Shown: positions 53,530-63,429 of the stretch, one piece after another
How positions within the stretch are numbered: the stretch's first letter is position 1
How the letters are laid out: the number at the start of each line of letters is the position of its first letter
Source of the DNA: Pomphorhynchus laevis
Taxonomy: Eukaryota > Acanthocephala > Palaeacanthocephala > Echinorhynchida > Pomphorhynchidae
DNA length: 64,000 nucleotides
NCBI GenBank assembly: GCA_012934845.2
Contig: WNNJ02002244.1
Span: 62,001 to 126,000 of the forward strand
Reading direction: 5' to 3'
Position numbers and translations under genes: made by a program
Notes under the pieces: model-generated
The model's input: the letters and a program-made list of their open reading frames with translations, nothing else
The model's database searches: none
What the model was told of the DNA's origin: nothing

Positions 53530-53676
53530 TTACTGGTCGGTAGCAGTACTGAGATTTGAATCATCCGGCAACGACGAATAATCAGCGTGTATATCTTTGT
53601 TATTTTCATCGTGTGTAATTTTAAGTTTGAATTTGTTCGCTGATTCGTTCCTGTTCGATTTACTTGGCATCAAAAT
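53530..53676 (-). CDS. Extended-synaptotagmin-like gene, terminal exon
   Basis: After an acceptor (TTTCTACTTAG) the exon reads ILMPSKSNRNESANKFKLKI, THDENNKDIH and SSLPDDSNLSTATDQ, then a TAA at 53530-53532. It joins in phase 0 to the exon ending at 54620. The sequence is hydrophilic and low in complexity, as expected for the tail after the second C2 domain. If this is the true end, the protein has two C2 domains only, fewer than the three to five of most animal extended synaptotagmins. An AATAAA on the minus strand lies about 100 bases downstream. Confidence 0.65.
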   Translation of the reverse strand: MLMPSKSNRNESANKFKLKITHDENNKDIHADYSSLPDDSNLSTATDQ

Positions 53677-53950
53677 CTAAGTAGAAATATATTTAATTTT
53701 AATGATTATCAATTATAATATCTGATTTATTAATATAAGCGTCTTATTAATATATTTTTTATTTAACAGAATTTTTGAGATAAACGTTTCATGATTTATT
53801 CTAATTATAAAATCATATTTACCATATGATTGTTAGTAACCCAGTTTTAGTAGAGGATTGTTCAAAACATTTTTAAGGGGAAAACAATGTTTTCAAATAG
53901 TAAAAAAATTGTAATTTTTAAGAATTTATTGGCCTCAAACGAACTCATAT

Positions 53951-54504
53951 AATCAAGTTTATATTTCCAAGGGTTTCTTTCTCGTATAACCGTAAAACTA
54001 AACAAAATATATAAATATCTAATAATTCATTAAAATCAAGTTTATATTTCCAAGGGTTTCTTTCTCGTATAACCGTAAAACTAAACAAAATATATAAATA
54101 TCTAATAATTCATTAAAATCAAGTTTATATTTCCAAGGGTTTCTTTCTCGTATAACCGTAAAACTAAACAAAATATATAAATCTCTAATAATAATTCATT
54201 AAAATCAAGTTTATATCTTCAAGGGTTTCTTTCTCGTATAACCGTAAAACTAAACAAAATATATAAATCTCTAATAATAATTCATTAAAATCAAGTTTAT
54301 ATCTTCAAGGGTTTTTTCTCGTATAACCGTAAAACTAAACAAAATATATAAATCTCTAATAATAATTCATTAAAATCAAGTTTATATCTTCAAGGGTTTC
54401 TTCTCTAATAATAATTCATTAAAATCAAGTTTATATCTTCAAGGGTTTTTTCTCTAATAATTCATTAAAATCAAGTTTATATTTCCAAGGGTTTCTTTCT
54501 CGTT
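53951..54504. repeat. Minisatellite-like tandem array, units of 83-86 bp, shortened units at one end
   Basis: Units starting AATCAAGTTTATAT(T/C)T(C)CAAGGG begin at 53951, 54034, 54117, 54203, 54289, 54374, 54423 and 54469. The periods are 83, 83, 86, 86, 85, 49 and 46. The 3-base change is an extra AAT in TCTAATAAT, and the short units have lost the CGTATAACCGTAAAACTAAA part. The array lies in the last intron of the synaptotagmin-like gene, ending just before the exon at 54620. Confidence 0.95.
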
Positions 54505-54619
54505 AAACTGTTTATTAATGGTTAATGAACAGAATGTTAATAAAAACATCAGAAGATTTACGTAGCGAATACGTAGTGAAAATAATCTTTTTTAATTGTT
54601 TTATATAATTAAACCCTAC

Positions 54620-54781
54620 CCGCATTGATAGGTGTATAAATATTGTCGAATTGCTGCTTTGTTGATGCGCAATGGTAGACAAAGTGAAAGTTTTTTCTAA
54701 TTCTAAATTTGGAGCTTGATATATACTTCTAAGAGGGATGCGGACAAGGCCTATCGTTGAATCAGTCTTTTGATCTTCAAC
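54620..54781 (-). CDS. Extended-synaptotagmin-like gene, exon for the C2B C-terminal half
   Basis: The acceptor TTTTCAATTGCAG precedes 54781 and the donor GTAGGG follows 54620; the exon is 162 bases, phase 0 at both ends. It encodes VEDQKTDSTIGLVRIPLRSI, LELEKTFTLST and SSNSTIFIHLSMR. This matches the last strands of the second C2 domain of extended synaptotagmins, where the text is of the type D-x-LG-x-(L/V)-x-(V/I)PL, then L-x-(Q/E)-x-F-x-L, then a final L-x-L-R-V strand. Acidic calcium ligands are sparse, as in other calcium-independent C2B domains. It joins the exon ending at 56158. Confidence 0.78.
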
Positions 54782-54789
54782 CTGCAATT

Positions 54790-55185
54790 GAAAATAAATG
54801 TCGCTTCAATCAATAAATTAATTACAATATTGCAACTATATGATGACTTAACGAAACGTTCGATGAAAAATCAAATCGTGTATTTAAATAATTTAAAGAA
54901 TTTACACATTTAATTCTGTATCAGAAAAATATGCAGTCAACTGTTTTGCTTTAAACTTTAAATATGCAATTTTTAAAAGTCTGTAATGTTTAAGACATAT
55001 TTAATAAAACATTTTCTATAATTATATTTGTCAAATATACAAAAGAATCCTACAGATTTTCAAACTTGATTTGAAGTCTATAATGATTTCTTAAGATTCT
55101 GGGCGATTGTGCTCAGAACGCCATCCGCGAAAGCATCTAGACGTCATTCGAGCAAGTTTAATCGATAGTTTGGATCTACAAGCTT
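54790..55185. other. Intron sequence, nothing recognised
   Basis: AT-rich; part of the intron between the C2B exons. Confidence 0.5.
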
Positions 55186-55191
55186 TTAAAG

Positions 55192-55770
55192 TAGTAGAAA
55201 ATCAGTTCAATTTTATGATGTCGTATTTTAATGCAATTGAACGGAACAGTAACTAACAAGAGAATAACTAAATACATATGATAATCAAATAAATAGTTTT
55301 CTATTTGTTTTCGAGAATTCAAGAACTCACTGATTTTAGAGTAGGAAATATCAATTCAATTTTAAGATGTGGTATCTTAATGCAATTGAACGGAGCAGTA
55401 ACTAACAGGGGAACAACTAAATAGATATCATCATCAAATAAATAGTTTTCTATTTGTTTTCGAGAATTCAAGAACTCACTGATTTTAGAGTAGAAAAACT
55501 AAATACATATGATAATCAAATAAATAGTTTTCTATTTGTTTTCGAGAATTCAAGAACTCACTGATTTTAGAGTAGGAAATATCAATTCAATTTTAAGATG
55601 TGGTATCTTAATGCAATTGAACGGAGCAGTAACTAACAGGGGAACAACTAAATAGATATCATCATCAAATAAATAGTTTTCTATTTGTTTTCGAGAATTC
55701 AAGAAATCACAGATTTTAGAGTAGAAAAAATCAGTTCAATTTTATGATGTGGTATTTTAATGCGATTGAA
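55192..55770. repeat. Tandem repeat array, 149-bp unit, four to five partial or full units
   Basis: Unit starts GTAG(G)AAA(A/TAT)CA(G/A)TTCAATTTTA occur at about 55192, 55341, 55572 and 55721, with a partial unit from 55489. Spacing is 149 bases between the first pair and between the last pair. Each unit contains AAATAGTTTTCTATTTGTTT and CGAGAATTCAAGAA. The array is within an intron of the synaptotagmin-like gene. Confidence 0.9.
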
Positions 55771-56157
55771 CGGATCAGTAAGGAACACGAGTATAATCAA
55801 AGACATGATCAGTGAAATCAATAGAATAGCGAAATTGTTTGGTTACGATAACGTGTTATATAAGGCATTTTATTTGTTATTCATCAAATAACGAATTAAT
55901 AGCATCAAATAACAATTTAATATTGCCTTATTAAATTTATCTGAGATAGCAATAATTTAGACTGTTGTGCCATATTTGATTATGTTATATAATCGAAAAT
56001 AATTGATTATAAATTATCATTTAATAAGAAATTTTGATTGCAATCATTTTTGAAAATAGCTAATTTATTAAGGTAAGTAGAAAGTAGATTTTTTAATCTA
56101 GGATACTTAATTATATAATCATTTAGTTATTTTCTATTATAATTAAATTCGTATCAC

Positions 56158-56328
56158 CTTGATTGACAGATAATTGGAATCGGGATGTTTGATTAGAAAC
56201 TGTTCCACGTGAGCAAAATGTGGATTAGTAGTATTTAGAAAGACACGTGTTTTTACAGTATACTGCTCAATCCTGAATACACAGTATGGATTTGGTTCAG
56301 TGAAATTTGATCCTTTCTTCTTAACTCT
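56158..56328 (-). CDS. Extended-synaptotagmin-like gene, exon for the C2B first half
   Basis: The acceptor TTATTTCCTTAG precedes 56328 and the donor GTGATA follows 56158; exactly 57 codons in phase 0. The exon reads RVKKKGSNFTEPNPYCVFRI, EQYTVKTRVFLNTTNPHF and EQFLIKHPDSNYLSIK, and runs straight into VEDQKTDSTIG of the next exon. The pattern PxPYCVFRIEQYTVKTRV..NTTNPHF is a C2 domain (family text: DPYVxxxxGxxxxKTxxxxxTxNPxW). The Trp usually found after NP is Phe here. No ATG is needed because it is internal. Confidence 0.8.
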
Positions 56329-56374
56329 CTAAGGAAATAATTTAATACTAATTTCCATTCTTCAATCACATCAC

Positions 56375-56446
56375 CTGCAAATTACTTGCTGCTCCTACAA
56401 ATACCATCAAAATCGCTTTTGGTAATTTATCATCATTCTTCGATAG
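56375..56446 (-). CDS. Extended-synaptotagmin-like gene, small exon for the first C2B strand
   Basis: A 72-base exon in phase 0, between the acceptor GGTATTTATAG and the donor GTGATG, encodes LSKNDDKLPKAILMVFVGAA and SNLQ. This is the first beta strand of a C2 domain (family text: A-x-L-x-V-x-(V/L)-x-x-A-x-(D/N)-L). The intron to the next exon is only 46 bases, very short but bounded by good GT/AG sites. Confidence 0.75.
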
Positions 56447-56885
56447 CTATAAATACCATATATGCAGATATTGAGGCAACAAATCACACATTTATTTAAA
56501 CTATGCAAATTTTTAATAATTTTTCTAAGCAATGTTTTTTAATTGCTTAAAAAATTAATATTAAAATTAAAATTAAAAAATTTAATTAATTTACCGAAAT
56601 AAGTTTATTTTAAGTGTTTCATAATTTTATAATTCTTAGCCATCAACTGTCTCTCTAAGACAGAGTTAATGCCTTAAAGATATATTAGCTAATAAGACAT
56701 TTATAATGTAAACTTTTATATAAAAATTACCTTTTGATTTTTCGTTTTAATATAATCAAATCTTTGAACAAAGATTTAATTTAATTAATTAAATTTTTAA
56801 TAATTTAATAATTTTATTTTAACAATATATTTTCAAATTAAATTACATTTTAAATTAATAATTTTTATTATTTATAATTATTTTA
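56447..56885. other. Intron sequence, nothing recognised
   Basis: AT-rich; part of the intron between the C2A and C2B exons. Confidence 0.5.
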
Positions 56886-56889
56886 TTAT

Positions 56890-58800
56890 TACAGGATTGT
56901 AGTCTTCAACACTGAGGCATTTTCTTCCTTCAAAAAAGCGGCAACCGATTGATCGCTTAGGCACTCGAATATGCAAGCGGCATTGCCTCGCTGAACAGCT
57001 ACTCTAAATCGCTGCCCGAGAAAAGCCATTGATCAAATTTCAACTTTGGTCCCGGATATCATCTTTCCTATCTCTTCAAATAAAATACGAGGCTTCCTTG
57101 TCCACAATTCCCAAAGACTCAACGGTTATTGGAACGAATGTATAGATCCTATTATCGATCTCGTTGTACTTTTCCTTCTTGCATTCTGCAAAAACGGCTA
57201 CCTCACCAGTCCGAACGACTGCTTTATCATCGTAACTCGCCGTTAGAGGGTAAAAATGTTGGCAATATCAGACTTTAGGACTTCGCCATAATGCTTTAAT
57301 GACGGACAGGAAGAGCAAGGAGCGTAGTGTAGCAGATGAGAAATCTTTGGTATGCTGAAGCTATATAGCAACAGTAACAACGCTTCCTGTCTAGATAGAT
57401 CAACCATTCGTTTGACAGTGTTCTGGATAAGCGACACACATTGATTCAAGGTTCCATCGAGCCCCAAATCGCCACCTACCGGAGTTTCCAAGATGACAGC
57501 GTCGTTGGTATCAGTCAGAATGCATTCAGGAATCAAGTCCAACAATCGAATTTGATCCTAAGGGTCACGGGTTATTAACGCCGACGTTTGAAGATTTAAC
57601 GTCAGTTCAATTCTCGTCCCCGGATAGAATATTTTAGCTACATCCGAATAAATCGTATCTAAGTCACCCCAAAAATACAATTGTCAAGATACCATGCGGA
57701 AAACGGTGACTAGCAGAGTCTGACGGAATTATTGATGTGCCCGTAATAAGATGACTATCGACACTGTAGCACATGTTGATGAACGGCAGGTAAGCTGGTA
57801 GCTTCCTGTGAACCGTGTCAATCATATGGCCGCGGTTGACCTGGTATACGCGTTATGAAAGCCCAACTTGGCAAGCGCAAGTCCACGGACTAAAGCGTTT
57901 GCGATAAAGTATCTGGACGCGTGAGTCACAGCTTCAACTCATCGTGGTATTCCAAAGACAAATTGTCGGGGCACGAACTAACCTAGAATATCACTTGATG
58001 CCCAACGTGTGACAATCTAAGCTACCAAACGACGCAGCGTACAGCCCACCGCAATCAGGTGAATACCGCCATGAGGTTTCTGTAATGCCATCATTTTAGC
58101 GCCGCAAAAAAATTTCTTATAAATTCCGGCGTACAATCTTTTAGGACGACGGTGATGAATTCGACCAATTATTGAACTAGGCGATAACCTGAACGGCCGC
58201 ACGAGGGACCAGTAAGGTCTTTTAGATGCAGTGGACTGATACCATCCAATCCACTTGAGGAAGCATTGGAAAAAAAGCGAAGAGTTGACAACACGATGTC
58301 TGTAGAAACAACATGGAAGGCATAAGGTGGTATACTCTGAATTTGAACTTGCGTATGTGTCCCGCCTAATTGGTTAGTTCGTGGCGGGTGTTTGAACGAC
58401 AGTTCTGACAAACTCGATCGTCGAATTGCATTATTCCGTCGTTGCTGCTCATTAATCTGATTGCACCGTAAGCACCGCAGTCTTCAAGGTTTTCCAAATC
58501 TCTGCAACAAATATTTCTATTGGCCTCGCGACATTCTACTTTAGTTCGGTTGAAAAGTCTGGTCGCACTTTCGCGCTATAACATTAACAACTGACCAGCA
58601 TGTCGTATCAACAAATTTGATACAGGCCTTTTTGATCTTCTGAGACAAACTGAGATTGCCCATTTCCTCAGTTATTAAACGCACGCTAATAACCATTCTA
58701 GCGAACAGCAACAGTTGGATCCAAGCATCTAACCTCTGGTAGTTCCTCGCAATATCAGCCAGTGTGCTCTCAATAAACTAGGTATATCAATGCTCTCCTA
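56890..58800 (-). pseudogene. RT gene with restriction-like-endonuclease-type C-terminus, heavily decayed
   Basis: In minus-strand order: LDAWIQLLLFARMVISVRLI (about 58730), STLRFFSNASSSGLDGISP (about 58290), LQKPHGGIHLIAVGCTLRRL (about 58100; RT fingers, family GG.RPIAVG..LRRL), FVFGIPR and ALAKLGFHNAY (palm), FWGDLDTIYSDVAKIFYPG, then LVDLSRQEALLLLLYSFSIP (about 57400) and MAFLGQRFRVAVQRGNAAC (about 57000). These blocks match, in order, a family of invertebrate RT proteins that end in FLFQRLSVAIQRGNA, many of which carry an R2-like nuclease. The nuclease motif itself is not visible. It sits in an intron of the synaptotagmin-like gene, in the same direction. Confidence 0.65.
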
Positions 58801-59610
58801 AAATTGTGTTGTCAGCCTGAGCATCAAGTGATGTTGAATTATTTATGGAAGTAGGAGTTTGACCAAAACCGGGGCAACCGGGAGAAGGGCCATGACTGGG
58901 CAAAAAGTAGTCAGGTTTTTGACCAAAACCTGACTGGGCACGTCATTCTCTCGTGTAAGATGCCGAACAACTAGCATGAGATAATTTTCAACTGGATGTA
59001 ATAATTGTTAATAATTGTAATTATTATTGTAATAATTTCAACTGTAATTTTCAACTGTATGCAACGAGATTGTATTATTTGTCTTCGCTTGATATTCGTC
59101 AAATGTATATATTATAGTAGTCAATTGATATTCGACAATTTATATTCGCTTGATATTCGTCAATTGTAATTGACGATTTATATTCGCTTGGTATTAGTCA
59201 ATTGATATTTGTCCAATTTAATAAAATCGTGTATTTTATCTTAATTAGTTATAAGCAAGAAACTTTTAACGGTATTTATTATAACCAAGACAATTTTTTT
59301 ACAAGGTATAACCAAGACAATTTTTTAAATTAGTGAAATTTAAATTTTATATGATCAATTGCTGTAAACTTGAACTTTTATATCAAATAAGAAACCTCAA
59401 TTAATTAATTATTTAATCCTTAATTAAATAATTAAGATTTAGTTAAATTTAATTAAATGGTATCTTGTGTATTATAAGCAAAATCTACCCTATGATTTTC
59501 TCAAAATTAATCAATGAATTATTTTATTAATTTCTATTTTTCGAATATCGGATTTATTAAGTCGTACTAATTGCTAAACATTTAAGCAATTGATACAACT
59601 TAATTATTCT
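58801..59610. other. Intron sequence with a short palindrome
   Basis: AGTCAGGTTTT-tgacc-AAAACCTGACT forms a perfect 11-bp hairpin near 58908-58934, and 59080-59220 has a repeated TTGATATTCG(T/A)CAA word. No gene is seen. Confidence 0.6.
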
Positions 59611-59618
59611 TAGCTTAC

Positions 59619-59714
59619 TTGTGTCGATGAGCTCATAGATTTACTTTGCACCGCACGCAACCAATTAGCTTCGAGATATAATTCACCTGAGGTTGCATTT
59701 TCCAAAACCATCCA
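59619..59714 (-). CDS. Extended-synaptotagmin-like gene, exon for the C2A end and linker
   Basis: The donor CAA|GTAAGC follows 59619 and a likely acceptor (AATATTAAG) precedes 59714; an alternative acceptor would start the exon at 59750. The 32 codons read WMVLENATSGELYLEANWLR and AVQSKSMSSSTQ. This is the last part of the first C2 domain of extended synaptotagmins (family text: W-F-x-L-x-x-x-x-x-G-x-L-x-L-x-x-x-W-L). It joins in phase 0 to the exon starting at 56446. A short exon between this one and 62916 is implied by phase but was not found. Confidence 0.72.
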
Positions 59715-60478
59715 CTTAATATTTAAATATATTTTCAAGTTTAATATTTGCTAAAATGATTTACACGTTCAATTGATCCTTTCACAATAATTTCTTCTAT
59801 CGTAAGAGTACAGCTAAACTCAAAAATATTTCAAATAAATTAAAGAATAAACATATCTAAAAGCCATTGGTGATTGTAAGCAATTAAATTTCAAAATAAT
59901 AAATAAATGTTTAATTTATTTAAATTTATAAGTAGAAAATATTACGTTTTTTAGATTTACATTTTATTGCTTCTTTAATTTAGTAATTAACTATTTAAAT
60001 TTTATGATCTTTAAATAATTTATAATATTTTTATTAAGACTTAATAATTCAATTTTTATTCTATAATTTTCAAACGATTATACTTTTTATGATTACTTCG
60101 TAAATTTAAACTAAAGAATAAACATATCAAAGGCGCACAATAAAAAATATTAAAGATACAAATACTAAAAATATAAATTAAAAATTTTAAATTTTAAAAT
60201 TAATATTAAAATTTTTAAAACTTTCAAAGAAATTAAGTCAGTATACATTATAATAAAAATAATATAATAATTTGTTATATGAATATAATATGATATTATA
60301 AACCCCATATTTCAAATTGACAATTAACTTTTTTATATTCATTATATTGTCAATTTTGGATTAAAAATTAGCATCAATTACATAAAAAAATGTTATTGTC
60401 ATGTAGCATTAAAAATTTTATAATAAAAATTTATTAAAATGTCATTAAAATTCTATTAATAAAAATTTTATTTTCACA
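59715..60478. other. Intron sequence, nothing recognised
   Basis: AT-rich; a partial copy of the 67-bp direct repeat lies at about 59787-59822. Confidence 0.5.
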
Positions 60479-60547
60479 ATAATTTATTCTATCGTAAGCG
60501 TACAGCTAATTCAAAAATATTGTAACGCTTATATTATAATTGACAAG
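60479..60547. repeat. Left direct repeat flanking the unidentified repeat copy 2
   Basis: ATCGTAAGCGTACAGCTAAT and the following ATATTGTAACGCTTATATTA, to GACAAG, recur at 60991-61057 with one or two differences. Confidence 0.85.
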
Positions 60548-60606
60548 ATTATAATATAATCTTGTCAATTAATCTTCTCAGATTAATTGACAATTAATCT
60601 GAGAAG
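60537..60606. repeat. Cluster of two palindromes
   Basis: TTGACAAGATTATA-ATATAATCTTGTCAA and CTTCTCAGATTAATTG..CAATTAATCTGAGAAG are both perfect or nearly so and lie side by side at the edge of the insertion. Confidence 0.8.
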
Positions 60607-60990
60607 TTATTTATTAATGCCCACTGCAGCATCTCGGCCTGGGGCTGAAAGCAAAACATACAATAATTACATGAATTGAAAACAAAATAGTTATATTAGC
60701 CACGAGTGGTAGATAGATTATACTTGTAGGATCATTTCCTTTGACTTTAACACGATTTTATAGCATCAGACCATATTTAAATATTGATCGATTATGTTAT
60801 CATCTACAGGCAGTGAATCGATTTTACGAAGTGGAATTGTCGAAAGAATGGGACAAGAGAAAACATGGGAGATAGGTGGACATTGTAGATTACAAAATTT
60901 ACAGCGACAGAATATTAAAAGATCATGACATGGAATGTGAATGGAGAACAGCTTGTCATGATAACCGTGAAGTGAAAATGCTTTTTTCAA
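60556..60990. repeat. Unidentified dispersed repeat, copy 2
   Basis: Matches 1627-2010 (about 75-80 percent by eye). The minus-strand frame 60990-60766 has HGYHDKLFSIHIPCHDLL and CRCKFCNLQCPPISHVF, followed by RKIDSLPVDDNIID. The Cys spacing is kept in both copies, but the family is unknown. It is flanked by 67-bp direct repeats. Confidence 0.55.
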
Positions 60991-61057
60991 AATAATTTCT
61001 ATCGTAAGCGTACAGCTAATTCAAAAATATTGTGACGCTTATATTATAATTGACAAG
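60991..61057. repeat. Right direct repeat flanking the unidentified repeat copy 2
   Basis: Second copy of 60479-60547. Confidence 0.85.
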
Positions 61058-61181
61058 TTCACAAGTCGCTTTCCCTGAAATAACTGGAATTACCAACCGA
61101 CGCATCTATTTAATTAAAAACATTCCGCTAAAATTGCTTTGTGCGAAAATTGCTCCAATAATTGTGGTCCCACAACCGATT

Positions 61182-61275
61182 AAGCTAACAGAGTTTTGTA
61201 GACATTAATTATTTTAATTCAATTGCCAATTGAGTATTCTATTTATCATGAGAGAGTATAACGAGGTATTTAGCG
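61182..61275. repeat. Left direct repeat flanking a LINE B fragment
   Basis: AAGCTAACAGAGTTTTGTAG through AGAGAGTATAACG recurs at 61901-61993 at about 90 percent identity. Confidence 0.85.
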
Positions 61276-61900
61276 ACAAAACTCAAGACCTTAGCATATG
61301 TGCTTCGTCTCCCCAATCTATCTGCTTCTGCCAGACTAGTTCTCTCAAAGGAATATTGGAGCACTAGATATAGGTTCCCACTGGGGAAGTATAGGGCAAG
61401 CATTGCTTTCCTTAATCTTGCCCATTCTTCCTTCCGGAAGATATTCAAGAAGGAGAAGTTCGTGTGTTGGAGGGATAGTGCATTGGGTTGGATTGGTAAT
61501 ATAGGTCTTGATAAAGTTTTGGAAGAGTCACTATCCCTACATAATTATGGAGCCACTCAATCACCTCAGCCAATCCCGCCTTGGGGATACTTCAGAAGTA
61601 GGGATTTATCTGTCACAGATATCCTTAACTCCTGGGGGCCTCTTCCGGGCACCTCCAAATCCGTCGCTCCACTCTCTTCTCGTGTCTGTCAGCTTTTGAC
61701 AGCTGATTCAGAAGAGAAGTGACTGTAACAATGCTATCAGCCGCCTCATCTGATGTGGCCGGCATCAACATTAGTAGACGTATATTTCTAACTAAGAAAA
61801 ATCCGGTCTCATGTCCTAAAGACCTGCAACCCATTTCGATTCAAAATTCCCTCGTATCGATCTACGAAAAAGCGCTTGCGCCTAGAATCCGCGATCATTT
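61276..61900 (+). pseudogene. LINE family B, internal fragment, copy 3
   Basis: The open frame 61300-61722 has LRLPNLSASARLVLSKEYW, FRKIFKKEKFVCWRDSA and FRSRDLSVTDILNSWGPLP, closely matching copy 1 (16330-16690). A frame change near 61720 continues with SSDVAGINISRRIF, LTKKNPVSCPKDLQPISI and NSLVSIYEKALAPRIRDHL, the first RT motifs. Both ends are cut: the endonuclease and the RT core are missing. The fragment lies in an intron of the synaptotagmin-like gene, opposite in direction, and is less decayed than copy 1. Confidence 0.75.
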
Positions 61901-61993
61901 AAGCTAACAGAGTTTTGTAGACTAATTATTTTAATTCAATTTCTAGTTGAGTATTCTATTTATTACGAGAGAGTATAACGTGGTCGTTAGCAT
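61901..61993. repeat. Right direct repeat flanking a LINE B fragment
   Basis: Second copy of 61182-61275. Confidence 0.85.
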
Positions 61994-62905
61994 ATCGAAT
62001 TAATTAAACCTTTAGAGATATTCTCTCTATTTCGGTGTAAGGGCAATTATAATAATATCATAGACTTGACGGATTAATATTTTATAAATGATCAAAATCT
62101 GATTTTTATCATGAAATTGTATTTACATAAATTTTAAATTTTTGAATACTTTATTTATTATTTATTATTACAGTGTAATTATTATTTATTTATTATTTAA
62201 GTGTTTTGTGATATACCATTTTATGACAGGAGTAATGTATTTGTAATTAATGATACATTAAATAAAATCATGTTCGAGCATCAGACTTATCACGACATAA
62301 CTTCTTTTTATGATTTAGTAATTGTTTAATTGGTCATGAGTGGACTAAAATATGATTACAAGTATGTTAACAGAATCAACAGAGCAATTTCTAACCGGGA
62401 AATCCGTGTGGTGGCTGATTTAAATCAACCATGTCAAGACATAATCAATTATGGCATGATTTAAGTGTTTGAATATGAAATTGGTCGATCGTTCATGGCA
62501 TGGTATGTGAATTTTGTCTGATTAATAGTACGACTGAATAATAAACAGAACTTTTGCTTATATTTTTTTAATATCGTATAGCTAGTGGCCGCAATGGGTT
62601 ATGTCTCGCATTATGCAACTATACTATAACAATTAGTCATTGCATATTTAGAATGCATAATATGTTATAAGATAATACCACAGATGTTTTTACATATTTG
62701 ATTAACAAATTAAAAACTTACTTATATCGATGTGATGTATTTTACAAATACGAGCGAAATATGAAAAATAGTATTTTATTGATCCTGCTCCAAAATTAAA
62801 ATTTAATAAATTGATCAAAATTATTTATTTTTAGTTAATCAATAATTAATAATAAGTAAGTTATATAGTTCAGTAAGTGTTAATAAGTAAATAAAATTGA
62901 CATGT
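61994..62905. other. Intron sequence, nothing recognised
   Basis: A short missing exon of the synaptotagmin-like gene may be here or further left, but I could not find it. Confidence 0.4.
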
Positions 62906-62915
62906 TGTTAGATAC

Positions 62916-63110
62916 CTTCCAAGATAATCATCTTCTCCAGGATCCTCATCTCTAAGTTCGAAAAGTATTTGGTCACGCTCATTTTCATTCACAATAATGT
63001 TTACCCGTTCATCCCATTCGGGGTTTGATGTGTTTGACTTTACTGATGTACGAAAAATTAGAGCACCGTTAACTAAATGTGCATGCGATTGAATTAAAAT
63101 CAGAACATCA
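62916..63110 (-). CDS. Extended-synaptotagmin-like gene, C2A exon
   Basis: The donor GGAAG|GTATCT follows 62916. The 5' border is uncertain: acceptor-like AG occurs at 63073-63074, 63111-63112 and 63130-63131. The frame reads VNGALIFRTSVKSNTSNPEW, DERVNIIVNENERDQILFEL and RDEDPGEDDYLGR. This is a classic C2 domain core: KTSVKxNTxNPxWNE, then the calcium-binding loop DEDPGxDDxLG with its aspartates present. Family: the first C2 domain of extended synaptotagmins (tethers and lipid carriers at endoplasmic reticulum-plasma membrane contacts); MCTP or other multi-C2 proteins are the alternative. The exon ends in phase 2. Upstream exons (membrane hairpin and SMP lipid-transfer domain) would lie beyond the window. 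Confidence 0.78.
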
Positions 63111-63129
63111 CTATTTACGCAGATAAGTT

Positions 63130-63425
63130 CTTTAGTTTATTTAAAAGGAATTAGAGAACAAATGTAAATTAATAAAATAGTAGAAATCACGATGACAAGA
63201 TATCAATTTATATTTCAGTTTCAACTATTACACCATTTCCAAAAACTATACAAACGAATAAATATATTGACCAAATTATATACAACTTTTTTCTATATTT
63301 TCCCAAAGAATGTTAGCAAAAGTAAGCAAAATATTATATAATTTTTCCTTCATTATTAGATAAAAAATAATTTTAGGAAAGAAGAATTTAAAATAGAATT
63401 TACACAATGATATAATAATTACAAC
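63130..63425. other. AT-rich, nothing recognised
   Basis: Probable intron of the synaptotagmin-like gene. Confidence 0.4.
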
Positions 63426-63429
63426 ACAA

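Noticed and set aside
53951-55770. CRISPR-like arrays
   Set aside because: Both arrays are head-to-tail tandem repeats with no unique spacers, in a eukaryotic intron.
57046-57246. Plus-strand open frame of 66 codons
   Set aside because: It is antisense to the RT remnant, which has family motifs on the minus strand.
58905-58935. Terminator-like hairpin AGTCAGGTTTT...AAAACCTGACT
   Set aside because: Bacterial-type terminators are not expected here. It is listed only as a palindrome in an intron.
61070-61190. Missing C2A exon of the synaptotagmin-like gene on the minus strand
   Set aside because: A short open peptide with VIPVIS occurs, but the required phase after GGAAG leads to an immediate stop.
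61980-62070. Alternative missing exon (LPLHRNRENISK)
   Set aside because: The frame hits a stop just upstream and the acceptor is poor.
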